From positions 1 to 64,000 of the forward strand of contig NZ_JADWYQ010000014.1 of NCBI RefSeq assembly GCF_022414575.1: a stretch of 64,000 nt of DNA, in the 5' to 3' direction. Every line of letters starts with the position of its first letter. Position 1 is the first letter of the stretch. Both the position numbers and the translations under genes were made by a program. Below are positions 38,711 through 47,946 of the stretch, piece by piece. The DNA is from Streptomyces sp. MUM 178J. Its GTDB lineage: Bacteria > Actinomycetota > Actinomycetes > Streptomycetales > Streptomycetaceae. The notes under the pieces were generated by a model, which was not told the DNA's origin, did not search any database, and saw nothing but the letters and a program-made list of their open reading frames with translations.

Positions 38711-39126
38711 GTGAACGAGTCGTTGTGGTGGCCGGGGCGCTCTGCCGTGCCGGCCGGCTGCTGGCCGCCCGGCGCAGCGCCCCGGCGGAGCTCGCCGGCC
38801 GCTGGGAGCTGCCCGGCGGGAAGCTGGAGCCGGGGGAGAGCCCCGAGCAGGCGCTGGTACGCGAGCTGTACGAGGAGCTGGGCGTGCGGGCCGAGCCGTT
38901 GCGCCGGATCGAGGGGGAGTGGCCGCTGGGCCGCCCCGGCTATGTGCTCCAGGTGTGGACCGCCCGGCTGATCTCCGGGGAGCCCCGGCCTCTGGAGGAC
39001 CATGACGCCCTCCGCTGGCTCGCCCCGGATGAGATGGACGCCGTCGATTGGCTGGATCACGACCGTCCCGTGGTCGCCGAGGCGGCCCGGCTGCTGCGGC
39101 AAGGGGGCGGCGAAGACGTCGCCTGA
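38707..39126 (+). CDS. Nudix hydrolase (MutT-like)
   Basis: The 139-aa protein contains the Nudix box GKLEPGESPEQALVRELYEE followed by LGV (about residues 36-58), matching GX5EX7REUXEEXGU. The fold of about 130 residues is typical of small MutT/CTP-pyrophosphatase-type enzymes that hydrolyse oxidised or other nucleoside triphosphates. The start ATG overlaps the preceding stop, indicating coupling. An in-frame start far upstream lies in the promoter region and is not used. The substrate cannot be told from sequence. Confidence 0.92.
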   Translation: MSERVVVVAGALCRAGRLLAARRSAPAELAGRWELPGGKLEPGESPEQALVRELYEELGVRAEPLRRIEGEWPLGRPGYVLQVWTARLISGEPRPLEDHDALRWLAPDEMDAVDWLDHDRPVVAEAARLLRQGGGEDVA

Positions 39127-39355
39127 GGGGCGCTCTGAAGGTGCCGGGAGGGGCGCCTGAGGCGTGTGCGGGGGCGCTCGTGGCGGCGGCTGCCGGGCGG
39201 CCCGCCGGCGACGAGTGCTCGACCCAGGGGTCGCCAAGGGTGGGCAAGCGGGCAGCGGGCTGATAGCAAGGGCGCGGCAGACGGCGCACAGGAGTGAGCC
39301 GTACGCCGTCCGTGCCTCCGTGCGCTCATTGCTGAGGCGGTCGGGATACCTCGCC

Positions 39356-39847
39356 ATGAATATCGGGTATGTCCTGATTAACACCCCGAAAACGGACGCG
39401 GGTCTCGGGTGGCTGGTCTGGTCTGGGGAAGTGATCGGCGTGATCGACACCAGAGGCGAGAGCGCCTCGTGGACCTTCCCTGCGCAGCCCGACGCCGTGC
39501 GGACAGCCCGCCATGCCGTACGGGACGCCCTGCGCGCCTGGGATCTCGACACGGCGGTCGGCGATATGACGGTGCTGCTGGTCAGCGAGCTGGTGACCAA
39601 CTCCCTGCGGCATGCCTACGGGCCCATCGGCGTGCGGCTCATCCGCCCCGAAGAAGACGGCGCGGCCCGTTTCCTGACCGTCGAGGTCTCCGACCCGCTG
39701 CCCGATCCGCCCACCGCACGCTCCGCCGCGCTCGACGAGGAGGGCGGGAGAGGGCTGCAGTTGGTGGCCTGCACCGCCCGCCGCTGGGGTACCCGGCGCG
39801 GCAGGACCGGCAAGACCGTGTGGTTCGAGCTGGCCCTGGCTGGTTAG
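39356..39847 (+). CDS. HATPase_c-type ATP-binding protein (RsbW-like anti-sigma kinase family)
   Basis: The family is small single-domain GHKL ATPases, abundant in Streptomyces, that act as anti-sigma or partner-switch kinases. The 163-aa form shows the N box LLVSELVTNSLRHA and G boxes (VSDPLPDPP, EEGGRGLQLV), ending GKTVWFELALAG. Two starts are possible: ATG 39356, used here, and GTG 39431 with GGGGAA before it, which would give 138 aa and fits the usual family N-terminus. The next gene ends in the same type of domain, so the two may act in one signalling circuit. Confidence 0.87.
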   Translation: MNIGYVLINTPKTDAGLGWLVWSGEVIGVIDTRGESASWTFPAQPDAVRTARHAVRDALRAWDLDTAVGDMTVLLVSELVTNSLRHAYGPIGVRLIRPEEDGAARFLTVEVSDPLPDPPTARSAALDEEGGRGLQLVACTARRWGTRRGRTGKTVWFELALAG

Positions 39848-39994
39848 AAGTCAGAGGGGATGACGATCACACAGCACCCGGCTCAAAACGAACGAGACCG
39901 TGCTGTGATCGTGAACGCCGTGCCGGTCGGGGCCGTAGTGCTGAATACTGCGGTCATGGCCGGTCCGGTGCGGTGAGCTGGAGGGGACGGTCGC

Positions 39995-42823
39995 GTGAGC
40001 GAAATACCTGAGACGGCGAGCGGTGTCGTGTGGCAGAGCAGCCCGCCTGGCTCGATCTATGACTACATCCGTGTCGCCTCCTTCTCGATCGGACCCGATG
40101 GACTGGTCGACCAGTGGAGCAGACGGGCAGCCGATCTCTTCGGCCTCGACGCCGGACAGGTCCGGGGCAGGGACCCCGTCGACGTCTTCATGCCCACCGA
40201 TCTGCGTACCCGCGGCCATCGCAGGATCGCCGAGATACTCGACGGCAAGGAGTGGACAGGCCTCGTGCCCTACCGGGTGCCGGGCGACGGCGGCTCCCAC
40301 GGCGTCGCCGAGGTCTATGTGATGCCCAGCGAGACGGAGACGGGTGAACGCGGCGCGCTCTGCATCGTCGTCGACGTCCGCGCGTTGCGCCGCATAGAGA
40401 CCGACCTCGCTTCTTCGCAGGCGATTTTCGGTCAATCTCCTTTCGGTTTCCTCCTCTTCGACATGGAGCTCACCGTCCTGCGCGCCAACCAGCGCTTCGC
40501 CGCCGTCTTCGGCGGAGCCGCCGAAGACCACCGCGGACGCACTGTCCACGACTACCTCTCGCGCCCCGAGGCAGAGCGCATGGACGCCGCCCTGCGCAGA
40601 GTCCTGGAGACCGGGGAATCCGTCACCGACCTCCAGATCATCGGCACCGCGCCCGGCAGCACGGAACGCAGACACTGGGCGGTCAACCTCTACCGGGTGC
40701 ACAGCGGATCAGGCCGGCCCATCGGCGTCGCCGGAGTCGGCAGCGATGTCACCCGACGCCATATCGCCGCACGCGAAGCCGCCAGCGCCCGCCGCAACCT
40801 CGCCCTCCTCAACGAGGCCAGCGCGCGCATCGGCAACTCCCTCGACCTGGAGACCACCGCCCGCGAACTCCTCGACGTCGCCGTCCCCGGCTTCTGCGAC
40901 CTCGCCTCCGTCGACCTCTACCAGGCCCTGCTCACCGGAGACGAGGCCTCCGCCGCACGCTGGGACTCCGCCCGCCCCGACGGCGGATCAGGCGGCGGGA
41001 GCGGTGCGGGCGGTGCGGCCGGTGCAGGTGCTGCGGCCAGCCGGAGCGACGTCGGCGCAGGCGACCGCCGGAGCCCCGGCGCCGTCCCGGGCGTCGGCGC
41101 GGGCGCCGAGGCCCGGGACGGCAGGCGCGGCCGGGGCGGGGTCGGCGAACTGCGCCGCGTCGCCTTCGCCAGCGCCGTCTCCGACGCCCCGCTGGCGACC
41201 ACACCCGGCTGCGGCGTCCCGGGGAGCGCGCCCACCGCCGTCGGCGAGGTTCATCGCTACCCGGCCGACTCGCCCTGCGCCGGAGCGCTGCGCACCGCCC
41301 GCGTCCAGACCATCCCCGGCGAGGACGGCAGCCTCGTCCACACCACACTCGCCGTGCCGATGGTCGCCCATGACACCGTCGTCGGCCTGGTGCAGTTCTC
41401 CAGGACCAAGGGCAGCGAGCCGTTCGGCGAGCGCGACCGCGCCCTCGCCGTCGAACTCGCCGCCCGCGCCGCCGTCTGCATCGACAACGCCCGGCTGTAC
41501 CGCAGGGAGCACGAGCGGGCCCTCATCCTCCAGCGCAGCCTGCTGCCGCCCGGCGACCCCGAGGCCGCAGGTCTGGACATCGCCTGCCGCTACCTTCCCG
41601 GCAACACCGCGACCGAGGTCGGCGGCGACTGGTTCGACGTCATCCAGCTGCCCGGCCACCGCACCGCGCTCGTCGTCGGGGACGTCATGGGCCGCGGGCT
41701 GCGCGCCGCGGTCGCCATGGGCGAACTGCGCACCGCGGTGCGCACCCTGGCACTGCTGGACATGGAGCCCGCCGAAGTCCTCTCCGCCCTCGACGAGATC
41801 GCCCGCGGTCTGGGCACCCCGGGCGGTCACACGGGCCCCGGCGGCGTGCAGGCGGCGCGCGTCGCCCACAAGGCGTCCGCCCGGACGGCCCGGACCGGCG
41901 GGGACGACGGCAAGGACGGCAAGACCCGGGAGGCCGACCTCTCCGAGGTCTATCTGGCCACCTGCGTCTACGCCGTCTACGACCCCGTCACCCGCCGCTG
42001 CACCTTCGCCAACGCCGGTCATCTGCCGCCCGTCCTCGTCGAACCCGGCGAGGAGGCGCTGCTGCTCGACGTCCCGCCGGGCATGCCGCTGGGCGTGGGC
42101 GGCGAGCCCTTCGAGGAGGTCGAGGTCGAACTGCCCGAGGGGGCGCTGCTCGCCCTCTACACCGACGGGCTCGTCGAGTCCCGCGACCACTCCCTCGACG
42201 AAGGGCTGCGCGCCTTCCGCGCGGCCCTCGCCGACCCCGCCCGCCCGCCGTCCGGCCACGGCCCCTCGCCGACGGCGCTGCGCGCCGACCCCTCCCAGTT
42301 TCTGGAGGACGTCTGCGACCACGTGCTGAGCACCCTGGACACCCGGCACGGCGAGGACGACATCGCGCTGCTGATGGCCCGCATCCAGGGGCTGCCCGCA
42401 GAAGCCGTCGGCGACTGGCGGCTGCCGCGCGAGCCCCGCTCGGTGGGGCGCGCCCGCGAACTGGCCCGCGCCCAGCTCACCGCCTGGGATCTGGAAGCCC
42501 TCGTCGACACCGTCGAGCTCCTCGTCAGCGAACTGGTCACCAACGCCCTGCGGTATGGCGAGGGCGATATCCGGCTCCGGCTGCTGCGCGACCGCACACT
42601 CGTCTGCGAGGTCTGGGACGCGGGCCTCGTACAGCCCCGGCGCCGCCGCGCCCGCGACACCGACGAGGGCGGCCGCGGCCTCCAGCTGGTCGGCCTTCTC
42701 AGCGCGGGCTGGGGCTCCCGGCGCACCCCGAGGGGCAAGACGGTCTGGTTCGAGCTGGGCCTGCCGGACGGGGACGGAGCGGTGTCGGAGCCGACGGCGG
42801 AGCAGCTGCTGAGCCTGTACTGA
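39995..42823 (+). CDS. PAS-PAS-GAF-SpoIIE (PP2C) phosphatase with C-terminal HATPase domain
   Basis: The 942-aa cytoplasmic regulator has PAS domains at about 20-130 and 140-260. A GAF domain lies at about 265-510 and is interrupted by a Gly/Ala/Arg low-complexity insert near 325-390. The SpoIIE-type PP2C phosphatase spans about 520-800 (VGGDWFDVI, VVGDVMGRGLRAA, FANAGHLPPVLV, LYTDGLVESRD). An RsbW-like HATPase follows at 805-935 (LLVSELVTNALRYG, DEGGRGLQLVGL). Such proteins sense a signal and set anti-sigma-factor antagonists by dephosphorylating or phosphorylating them. Start GTG with GGAGGGGAC 9 nt upstream. Confidence 0.94.
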   Translation: MSEIPETASGVVWQSSPPGSIYDYIRVASFSIGPDGLVDQWSRRAADLFGLDAGQVRGRDPVDVFMPTDLRTRGHRRIAEILDGKEWTGLVPYRVPGDGGSHGVAEVYVMPSETETGERGALCIVVDVRALRRIETDLASSQAIFGQSPFGFLLFDMELTVLRANQRFAAVFGGAAEDHRGRTVHDYLSRPEAERMDAALRRVLETGESVTDLQIIGTAPGSTERRHWAVNLYRVHSGSGRPIGVAGVGSDVTRRHIAAREAASARRNLALLNEASARIGNSLDLETTARELLDVAVPGFCDLASVDLYQALLTGDEASAARWDSARPDGGSGGGSGAGGAAGAGAAASRSDVGAGDRRSPGAVPGVGAGAEARDGRRGRGGVGELRRVAFASAVSDAPLATTPGCGVPGSAPTAVGEVHRYPADSPCAGALRTARVQTIPGEDGSLVHTTLAVPMVAHDTVVGLVQFSRTKGSEPFGERDRALAVELAARAAVCIDNARLYRREHERALILQRSLLPPGDPEAAGLDIACRYLPGNTATEVGGDWFDVIQLPGHRTALVVGDVMGRGLRAAVAMGELRTAVRTLALLDMEPAEVLSALDEIARGLGTPGGHTGPGGVQAARVAHKASARTARTGGDDGKDGKTREADLSEVYLATCVYAVYDPVTRRCTFANAGHLPPVLVEPGEEALLLDVPPGMPLGVGGEPFEEVEVELPEGALLALYTDGLVESRDHSLDEGLRAFRAALADPARPPSGHGPSPTALRADPSQFLEDVCDHVLSTLDTRHGEDDIALLMARIQGLPAEAVGDWRLPREPRSVGRARELARAQLTAWDLEALVDTVELLVSELVTNALRYGEGDIRLRLLRDRTLVCEVWDAGLVQPRRRRARDTDEGGRGLQLVGLLSAGWGSRRTPRGKTVWFELGLPDGDGAVSEPTAEQLLSLY

Positions 42824-43185
42824 CCGGTGGCCCCGCTTGACCCGTGTCCCTGCCTGTCCGGTGGTCCCGCTTGTCCGGTGTCCCTGCCTGTCCGGTGGTC
42901 CCGCTTGTCCGGTGGTCCCGCTTGACCCGTGTCCCTGCCCCCGCACCCCCGGGGGCCTCCCGGGCGGACGCCGTTCACCCGCCCGTCCTTTCCAGGGTGA
43001 GAGCTTCGCCCCCACCCTTGTGCGGCGCTGCGCAGTGCCGGCTCTCCGGCGGCGGGGCCTTGTCCGGCCGGCGGCCGGAGGCGCACGGGTGCCAGGAGTG
43101 GCGGGCAGGAGGACAGGGCTCCCGCCCGCCCCGGGCAGCCCGCACGAACGGGCAGCGGGCCCTGAAACGCGACGGGGAGGAGATG
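42824..43185. repeat. Convergent intergenic region with degenerate tandem repeats
   Basis: About 42825-42945 consists of shuffled copies of CTTGTCCGGTGGTCCCG, CTTGACCCGTGTCCCTGC and CTGTCCGGTGGTCCCGC. The remainder (to 43185) has no gene that can be supported. It lies between two convergent genes. Confidence 0.75.
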
Positions 43186-45087
43186 TCAGGGCGGCGGGCC
43201 GCCGAAGCGGGCGGGGACGGGGGGCCGGCCCTCTGCCGTCGCAGGCAGGACGACGCCGCCGAGGAGCGCGCCGCCCAGCCCCGCGGCCCCGGGCGCGACG
43301 GGACCGCGGTAGCCCGCGGTGTCCGCCGTCGCCAGCCGGAGCGCCTCCCGGGCCAGGGCGTCGGCACGCTGGGTCTCGGCCAGCGCGGCCTGGGGATCGC
43401 CGTCCTTGCCGCCGGACCAGACGCCCCCGTCTCCCCGGCCCGCGAGCCCGCGGGCCCGCTCCAGATGGCGGCGGGCCTCGGACAGCAGGGTGCGGGCCCG
43501 GCTGCCGATCGCCGCCCGGTGTGTCGTGATGTGGTCCGCGGCCGCCGCGATCGAGGCCCGCGCGCCGAGCGCAGCGGGGTCGAGCAGGGAGCGGGCGTCC
43601 CGGCCGGAGGCCTCCACGGCCCGGCGCAGTGCGGCGAGCGGGTCGTACGGGGCCGCCTGAAGCCGTCCCTCCACCTCGGCCGGGGACAGCAGCTCCGGCA
43701 GCTTCCCGGCCGCCTCTGCGAGCTCCTGGCCGCGCCGGTCGATCGCCTCCATCAGCTGTCGGCCCTGGGACAGCGCGCCCTCGGCGGCCCGCACCCGCAC
43801 GGCGGCCGTGCCGCGGTCCTCCTCCTCTGCCGCCTGCCGGGCCTCGCCGAGGCAGGCCCCGGCGAACAGCAGCCGTTCCTGCGCCTGCTCGGCATGGCCC
43901 GCCACGGGCGCGGACGCGGAGGGCGCGTACCGCAGGCGGAGCACGCCGAGGGCGGCCTCCGCGGTGACCATGCGGCCGGACAGCTCGCCGTACTCCTCCT
44001 CGGCCGCGGCGAGCACCGCGGGCGCGTCGTGCTCCAGCGCGCGCAGTTCACCGAAGTCCTCGGCCACCGCGTCGAGCCGGCGGTCGGCCTCCGTGCAGCG
44101 TGCGACGATCTCCTCCAGCATCCTGCGGCGGGTCGGCTCGTCCTCCGGATAGGCGTCGTCGAGTTGCTGCCGCAGCCGGAAGGCCGACGTCAGCTCCGCC
44201 TCCGCGAAGTCCACCGCCTCGGTGAAGGGGCGGGTCGCCTCCGCCCCGAAGCGGGCAGCGGCGAGCGCCAGTTCCTCCCCGCTGGTGCGGAAGGCGTCGT
44301 CGGTCTCGACCAGCGAGCGCCGCGCCCGGTCGTCCAGCTCGTCCAGCGGCGGCTGCTCGGGCGGTCCGGGCGGCTGCGGTGCGCTCCAGCCGGCCTGGTT
44401 GCCCTGCGGGGTGGTGCGGGTGGCGGTCCGCCGGCGGCGTCTGGCGACGGCGTACGCGGCCACCGCCGCCGCGCTGCCGATCACCGCGATCGGCAGCACC
44501 AGATCACCGGCGCCGGTGCCGGCCGTGCCCTCTCCCGCGCCCCCGCCGGGGTCCGCCTCGCCGGGAGTGATCGCGGGAGTCGTCACCGGTTCGCCGGACA
44601 GCACGGCCGCATAGCCGTCCGCCGCTCCGATGGCCGCACCCGCCCAGTCGCTCTCCCTCAGTGCGGGGTCGATCGCCGTCCGCCCGACTTGGGCGAGCTG
44701 GGCCGGGGCCAGCGGGGAGCCCTCGTCGGCCCAGGAGCCGTGGCGGCGGTCGGCGGAGGCGACGGCCAGCAGGATGTCCCGTTCGCCGAGACGGCTCAGC
44801 TCGGCGGTGCGCTCCGCCCACTCCTGCCCGGAGCGGCCGGAGAAGTCCCGTACGTACACGACGAAGAGCCGGAGCCGCTGCTCTTCGAAGAGCCGGTCCA
44901 GGGCCACGGCGACCGCGGGCTCGCGGTCGCCGAGGGCGTCGACCCGGTCGACGATCTGACGCTGCCGGTTCAGCTCGACAGGGTCCTCGGCCGGTGCGGC
45001 CCAGGCGGCGGGCGGCGTCAGCCACCACGCGGCCGCCAGCAGGGCCAGAACGGCCCGGACGGCGGCCGGGGCGGCTATGGGTGTCAC
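43186..45087 (-). CDS. TPM-domain membrane protein with long helical C-terminal region
   Basis: The 633-aa product has a signal peptide (about 1-31, ending PAAWAA) and an N-terminal TPM domain (about 45-165; VDRVDALGD, LFVVYVRDFSG). A single transmembrane helix at about 205-225 (LVLPIAVIGSAAAVAAYAV) follows. The remainder is Ala/Glu/Arg-rich, with long predicted coiled coils, and ends in a Gly/Ala/Pro-rich tail. TPM proteins face the cell exterior and have reported phosphatase-like or photosystem-repair roles in other groups; the role in actinobacteria is unclear. The gene converges on the PP2C regulator. Confidence 0.85.
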   Translation of the reverse strand: MTPIAAPAAVRAVLALLAAAWWLTPPAAWAAPAEDPVELNRQRQIVDRVDALGDREPAVAVALDRLFEEQRLRLFVVYVRDFSGRSGQEWAERTAELSRLGERDILLAVASADRRHGSWADEGSPLAPAQLAQVGRTAIDPALRESDWAGAAIGAADGYAAVLSGEPVTTPAITPGEADPGGGAGEGTAGTGAGDLVLPIAVIGSAAAVAAYAVARRRRRTATRTTPQGNQAGWSAPQPPGPPEQPPLDELDDRARRSLVETDDAFRTSGEELALAAARFGAEATRPFTEAVDFAEAELTSAFRLRQQLDDAYPEDEPTRRRMLEEIVARCTEADRRLDAVAEDFGELRALEHDAPAVLAAAEEEYGELSGRMVTAEAALGVLRLRYAPSASAPVAGHAEQAQERLLFAGACLGEARQAAEEEDRGTAAVRVRAAEGALSQGRQLMEAIDRRGQELAEAAGKLPELLSPAEVEGRLQAAPYDPLAALRRAVEASGRDARSLLDPAALGARASIAAAADHITTHRAAIGSRARTLLSEARRHLERARGLAGRGDGGVWSGGKDGDPQAALAETQRADALAREALRLATADTAGYRGPVAPGAAGLGGALLGGVVLPATAEGRPPVPARFGGPPP

Positions 45088-45113
45088 ATTTCGGAGGCTA
45101 AGCCGGTGGTCAG

Positions 45114-45210
45114 GACCGCGCTACCCGGAGGGGTCCCCGGACCGCGCTACCCGGAGGACCGCGCTACCCGGAGGACCGCGCTACCCGGAGGCGCCCCCGG
45201 ACCGCGCTCC
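45114..45210. repeat. Tandem repeat GACCGCGCTACCCGGAG (about five copies)
   Basis: Copies start at 45114, 45140, 45157, 45174 and 45200 (the last is partial), with 17- or 26-bp spacing. They fill the gap between sdhB and the TPM gene, just after the sdhB stop. Confidence 0.8.
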
Positions 45211-45223
45211 CACCGGACGGGGG

Positions 45224-45997
45224 CTATGACCCGGACCGCCTGCGGATCTTGCTGCCGAGCCACACCAGCGGGTCGTACTTGCGGTCCACGGCCCGCTCCT
45301 TCAGCGGGATCAGCGCATTGTCCGTGATCTTGATGTTCTCGGGGCACACCTCCGTGCAGCACTTGGTGATGTTGCAGTACCCGAGGCCGTGCTCCTCCTG
45401 GGCCGCGGCCTTGCGGTCCAGACCCGCCTCCGCCGCCGCGTCCAGAGGATGCATGTCCAGCTCCGCCACCCGCATCAGAAAACGCGGTCCTGCGAATGCC
45501 GTCTTGTTCTCCTCGTGGTCGCGGACCACATGGCAGGTGTCCTGGCACAGGAAGCACTCGATGCACTTGCGGAACTCCTGCGAGCGGTCCACATCCATCT
45601 GCTGCATCCGGTACTCGCCCGCCGCCAGACCCGGCGGCGGCGCAAACGAGGGAACCCGGCGCGCCTGCGTGTAGTTGAAGGACACATCCGTCACCAGGTC
45701 CCGCACCACGGGGAAGGCGCGCAGCGGCGTCACCGTGATCGTCTCCTCCGGGGTGAAGACCGACATCCGGGTCATGCACAGCAGCCGCGGCCGCCCGTTG
45801 ACCTCCGCGCTGCACGACCCGCACTTGCCCGCCTTGCAGTTCCAGCGCACCGCCAGATCCGGGGCCTGGGTGGCCTGCAGCCGGTGGATGATGTCGAGGA
45901 CGACCTCGCCGTCGTGGACCTCGACGGAGAAGTCCGCCAGCCCCCCGCCGTCCTGGTCGCCCCGCCAGACCCGGAACCGGGCCTCGTAGGTGCTCAT
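45224..45997 (-). CDS. sdhB: Succinate dehydrogenase iron-sulfur subunit
   Basis: SdhB passes electrons from FAD to quinone through three Fe-S clusters. The 257-aa protein has the [2Fe-2S] cysteines C54, C59, C62 and C74 (CKAGKCGSC) and two ferredoxin-like motifs, C145-x2-C148-x2-C151-x3-C155 and C208/C214/C218 (CNITKCCTEVCP). The ATG at 45997 overlaps the sdhA stop by 4 nt. A longer in-frame extension upstream lies within sdhA and is not used. It is the last gene of the operon. Confidence 0.96.
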   Translation of the reverse strand: MSTYEARFRVWRGDQDGGGLADFSVEVHDGEVVLDIIHRLQATQAPDLAVRWNCKAGKCGSCSAEVNGRPRLLCMTRMSVFTPEETITVTPLRAFPVVRDLVTDVSFNYTQARRVPSFAPPPGLAAGEYRMQQMDVDRSQEFRKCIECFLCQDTCHVVRDHEENKTAFAGPRFLMRVAELDMHPLDAAAEAGLDRKAAAQEEHGLGYCNITKCCTEVCPENIKITDNALIPLKERAVDRKYDPLVWLGSKIRRRSGS

Positions 45998-47946
45998 GCG
46001 TACAGCTCCTCTTCGGCGAGGTACTTGACCAGCTCCTCCTTCTCGAAGAGGGCGAGCAGGTCGGGACGGATGGGCTCGGCGTCGCGGCGTTCGAGGTCGA
46101 TCTGGCGGCGTGCCGGATCGCCCGCCGCGAGGGAGCCCGCAGGGTCGGCCAGCCGGCACAGCAGATTGATCCGCCGCCAGGAGCGCTCCATGCCCGGGCA
46201 GTCCTCCCGGGTGTGCCCGCCGCGGCTCTCCGTGCGCTCCAGCGCGGAGCGCGCGACGCACTCGCTGACCAGCAGCATGTTCCGCAGATCGAGGGCGAGA
46301 TGCCAGCCCGGGTTGAACTGCCGGTGGCCTTCGACCAGGGTGCGCCTGGCCCGTACGCGCAGCTCGCTCAGCTTCTCCAGCGCCTGCCGCATCTCGCCCT
46401 CGCGGCGGATGATGCCGACCAGGTCGTTCATCGTCTGCTGGAGCTCCTGGTGGAGCGTGTACGGGTTCTGAGGCGATGCCCCCGGCGCTTCGGGACCGCC
46501 GGAAGGCTCCACGGCCCCGAACGGGCGCAGCGCCTCGGCCGAAGCCGCCTCCATCTGCGCCTTCGCCGGCTCCGGACGGCTGCCTTCGGCGAGCCCGGCT
46601 GCGTATTCGGCCGCGTACAGCCCGGCCCTGCGGCCGAAGACCAGCAGATCGGACAGCGAGTTTCCGCCGAGCCGGTTGGAGCCGTGCATTCCGCCGGCCA
46701 CCTCGCCCGCCGCGAACAGGCCGGGAACGCCGACGGCGGCCGCGGTGTCGGAGTCGACCGCCACCCCGCCCATCACATAGTGGCAGGTCGGGCCCACCTC
46801 CATGGCTTCCGCCGTGATGTCGACATCCGCCAGCTCCTTGAACTGGTGGTACATCGACGGCAGCCGCCGCCGGATCACCTCGGCCGGCATCCGGGTGGAG
46901 ACGTCAAGGAAGACCCCGCCGTGCGGGGAGCCGCGGCCCGCCTTCACCTCGGCGTTGATGGCGCGCGCCACCTCGTCGCGCGGCAGCAGCTCGGGTGGAC
47001 GCCGGTTGTTGTCCGGGTCCTCGTACCAGCGGTCGCCCTCCTCCTCCGACTGGGCGTACTTCTCCTTGAAGACGTCCGGGATGTAGCCGAACATGAACCG
47101 CTTGCCCTCGGAGTTGCGCAGCACCCCGCCGTCGCCGCGCACCGACTCGGTGACCAGGATGCCCTTCACCGACGGCGGCCAGACCATTCCGGTGGGATGG
47201 AACTGCACGAACTCCATGTTCAGCAGCGGCGCCCCGGCGAGCAGCGCCAGGGCGTGCCCGTCGCCCGTGTACTCCCAGGAGTTGGACGTCACCTTGAAGG
47301 ACTTGCCGATCCCGCCGGTCGCCAGCACCACGGCCGGGGCCTGAAGGACGAAGAAGCGGCCGGACTCCCGCTCGTAGCAGAAGGTTCCCGAGACCCGGCC
47401 GGAGTCGTCCTTGAGGACGCGGGTGACCGTGCACTCCTGGAAGACCTTCAGCCGTGCCTCGTAGTCGCCGGACTCCTCGAAGTCCTCCTGCTGGAGGGAG
47501 ACGATCTTCTGCTGGAGGGTGCGGATCAGCTCCAGACCGGTCCGGTCGCCGACATGGGCGAGGCGGGGATACTCATGCCCGCCGAAGTTGCGCTGGGAGA
47601 TCCGGCCGTCGGCGGTGCGGTCGAAGAGCGCGCCCCAGGTCTCCAGCTCCCACACCCGCTCGGGCGCCTCACGGGCGTGCAGCTCGGCCATCCGCCACTG
47701 GTTGAGGAACTTGCCGCCGCGCATGGTGTCGCGGAAGTGGACCTGCCAGTTGTCGCCCTCGTTCACATTGCCCATGGAGGCGGCGATGCCGCCCTCGGCC
47801 ATCACCGTATGGGCCTTGCCGAAGAGCGACTTGCAGATCACGGCGGTACGGGCGCCCTGCTCGCGCGCCTCGATGGCGGCGCGCAGCCCGGCTCCGCCCG
47901 CGCCCACCACGACGACGTCCCACTGCTGTCGTTCGTGCTGAGTCAT
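45994..47946 (-). CDS. sdhA: Succinate dehydrogenase flavoprotein subunit
   Basis: SdhA oxidises succinate to fumarate with covalently bound FAD. The 650-aa protein shows the dinucleotide fold VVVVGAGGAGLRAA (residues 11-24), the FAD-linking histidine H46 in KAHTVMAEGG, the substrate-side FVQFHPTGM and the catalytic arginine region DVSTRMPAEV. A conserved SNRLGGNSLSDLLVFGRRAG lies late in the chain. The ATG at 47946 shares its A with the sdhC stop. The sequence is of the Sdh1-like actinobacterial class that uses a five-helix SdhC. Confidence 0.97.
   Translation of the reverse strand: MTQHERQQWDVVVVGAGGAGLRAAIEAREQGARTAVICKSLFGKAHTVMAEGGIAASMGNVNEGDNWQVHFRDTMRGGKFLNQWRMAELHAREAPERVWELETWGALFDRTADGRISQRNFGGHEYPRLAHVGDRTGLELIRTLQQKIVSLQQEDFEESGDYEARLKVFQECTVTRVLKDDSGRVSGTFCYERESGRFFVLQAPAVVLATGGIGKSFKVTSNSWEYTGDGHALALLAGAPLLNMEFVQFHPTGMVWPPSVKGILVTESVRGDGGVLRNSEGKRFMFGYIPDVFKEKYAQSEEEGDRWYEDPDNNRRPPELLPRDEVARAINAEVKAGRGSPHGGVFLDVSTRMPAEVIRRRLPSMYHQFKELADVDITAEAMEVGPTCHYVMGGVAVDSDTAAAVGVPGLFAAGEVAGGMHGSNRLGGNSLSDLLVFGRRAGLYAAEYAAGLAEGSRPEPAKAQMEAASAEALRPFGAVEPSGGPEAPGASPQNPYTLHQELQQTMNDLVGIIRREGEMRQALEKLSELRVRARRTLVEGHRQFNPGWHLALDLRNMLLVSECVARSALERTESRGGHTREDCPGMERSWRRINLLCRLADPAGSLAAGDPARRQIDLERRDAEPIRPDLLALFEKEELVKYLAEEELYA

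Noticed and set aside
43186..45327. Plus-strand frame opposite the TPM-domain gene (from 42844)
   Set aside because: The minus-strand frame has a signal peptide, a TPM domain and a membrane helix. The plus-strand product has none.
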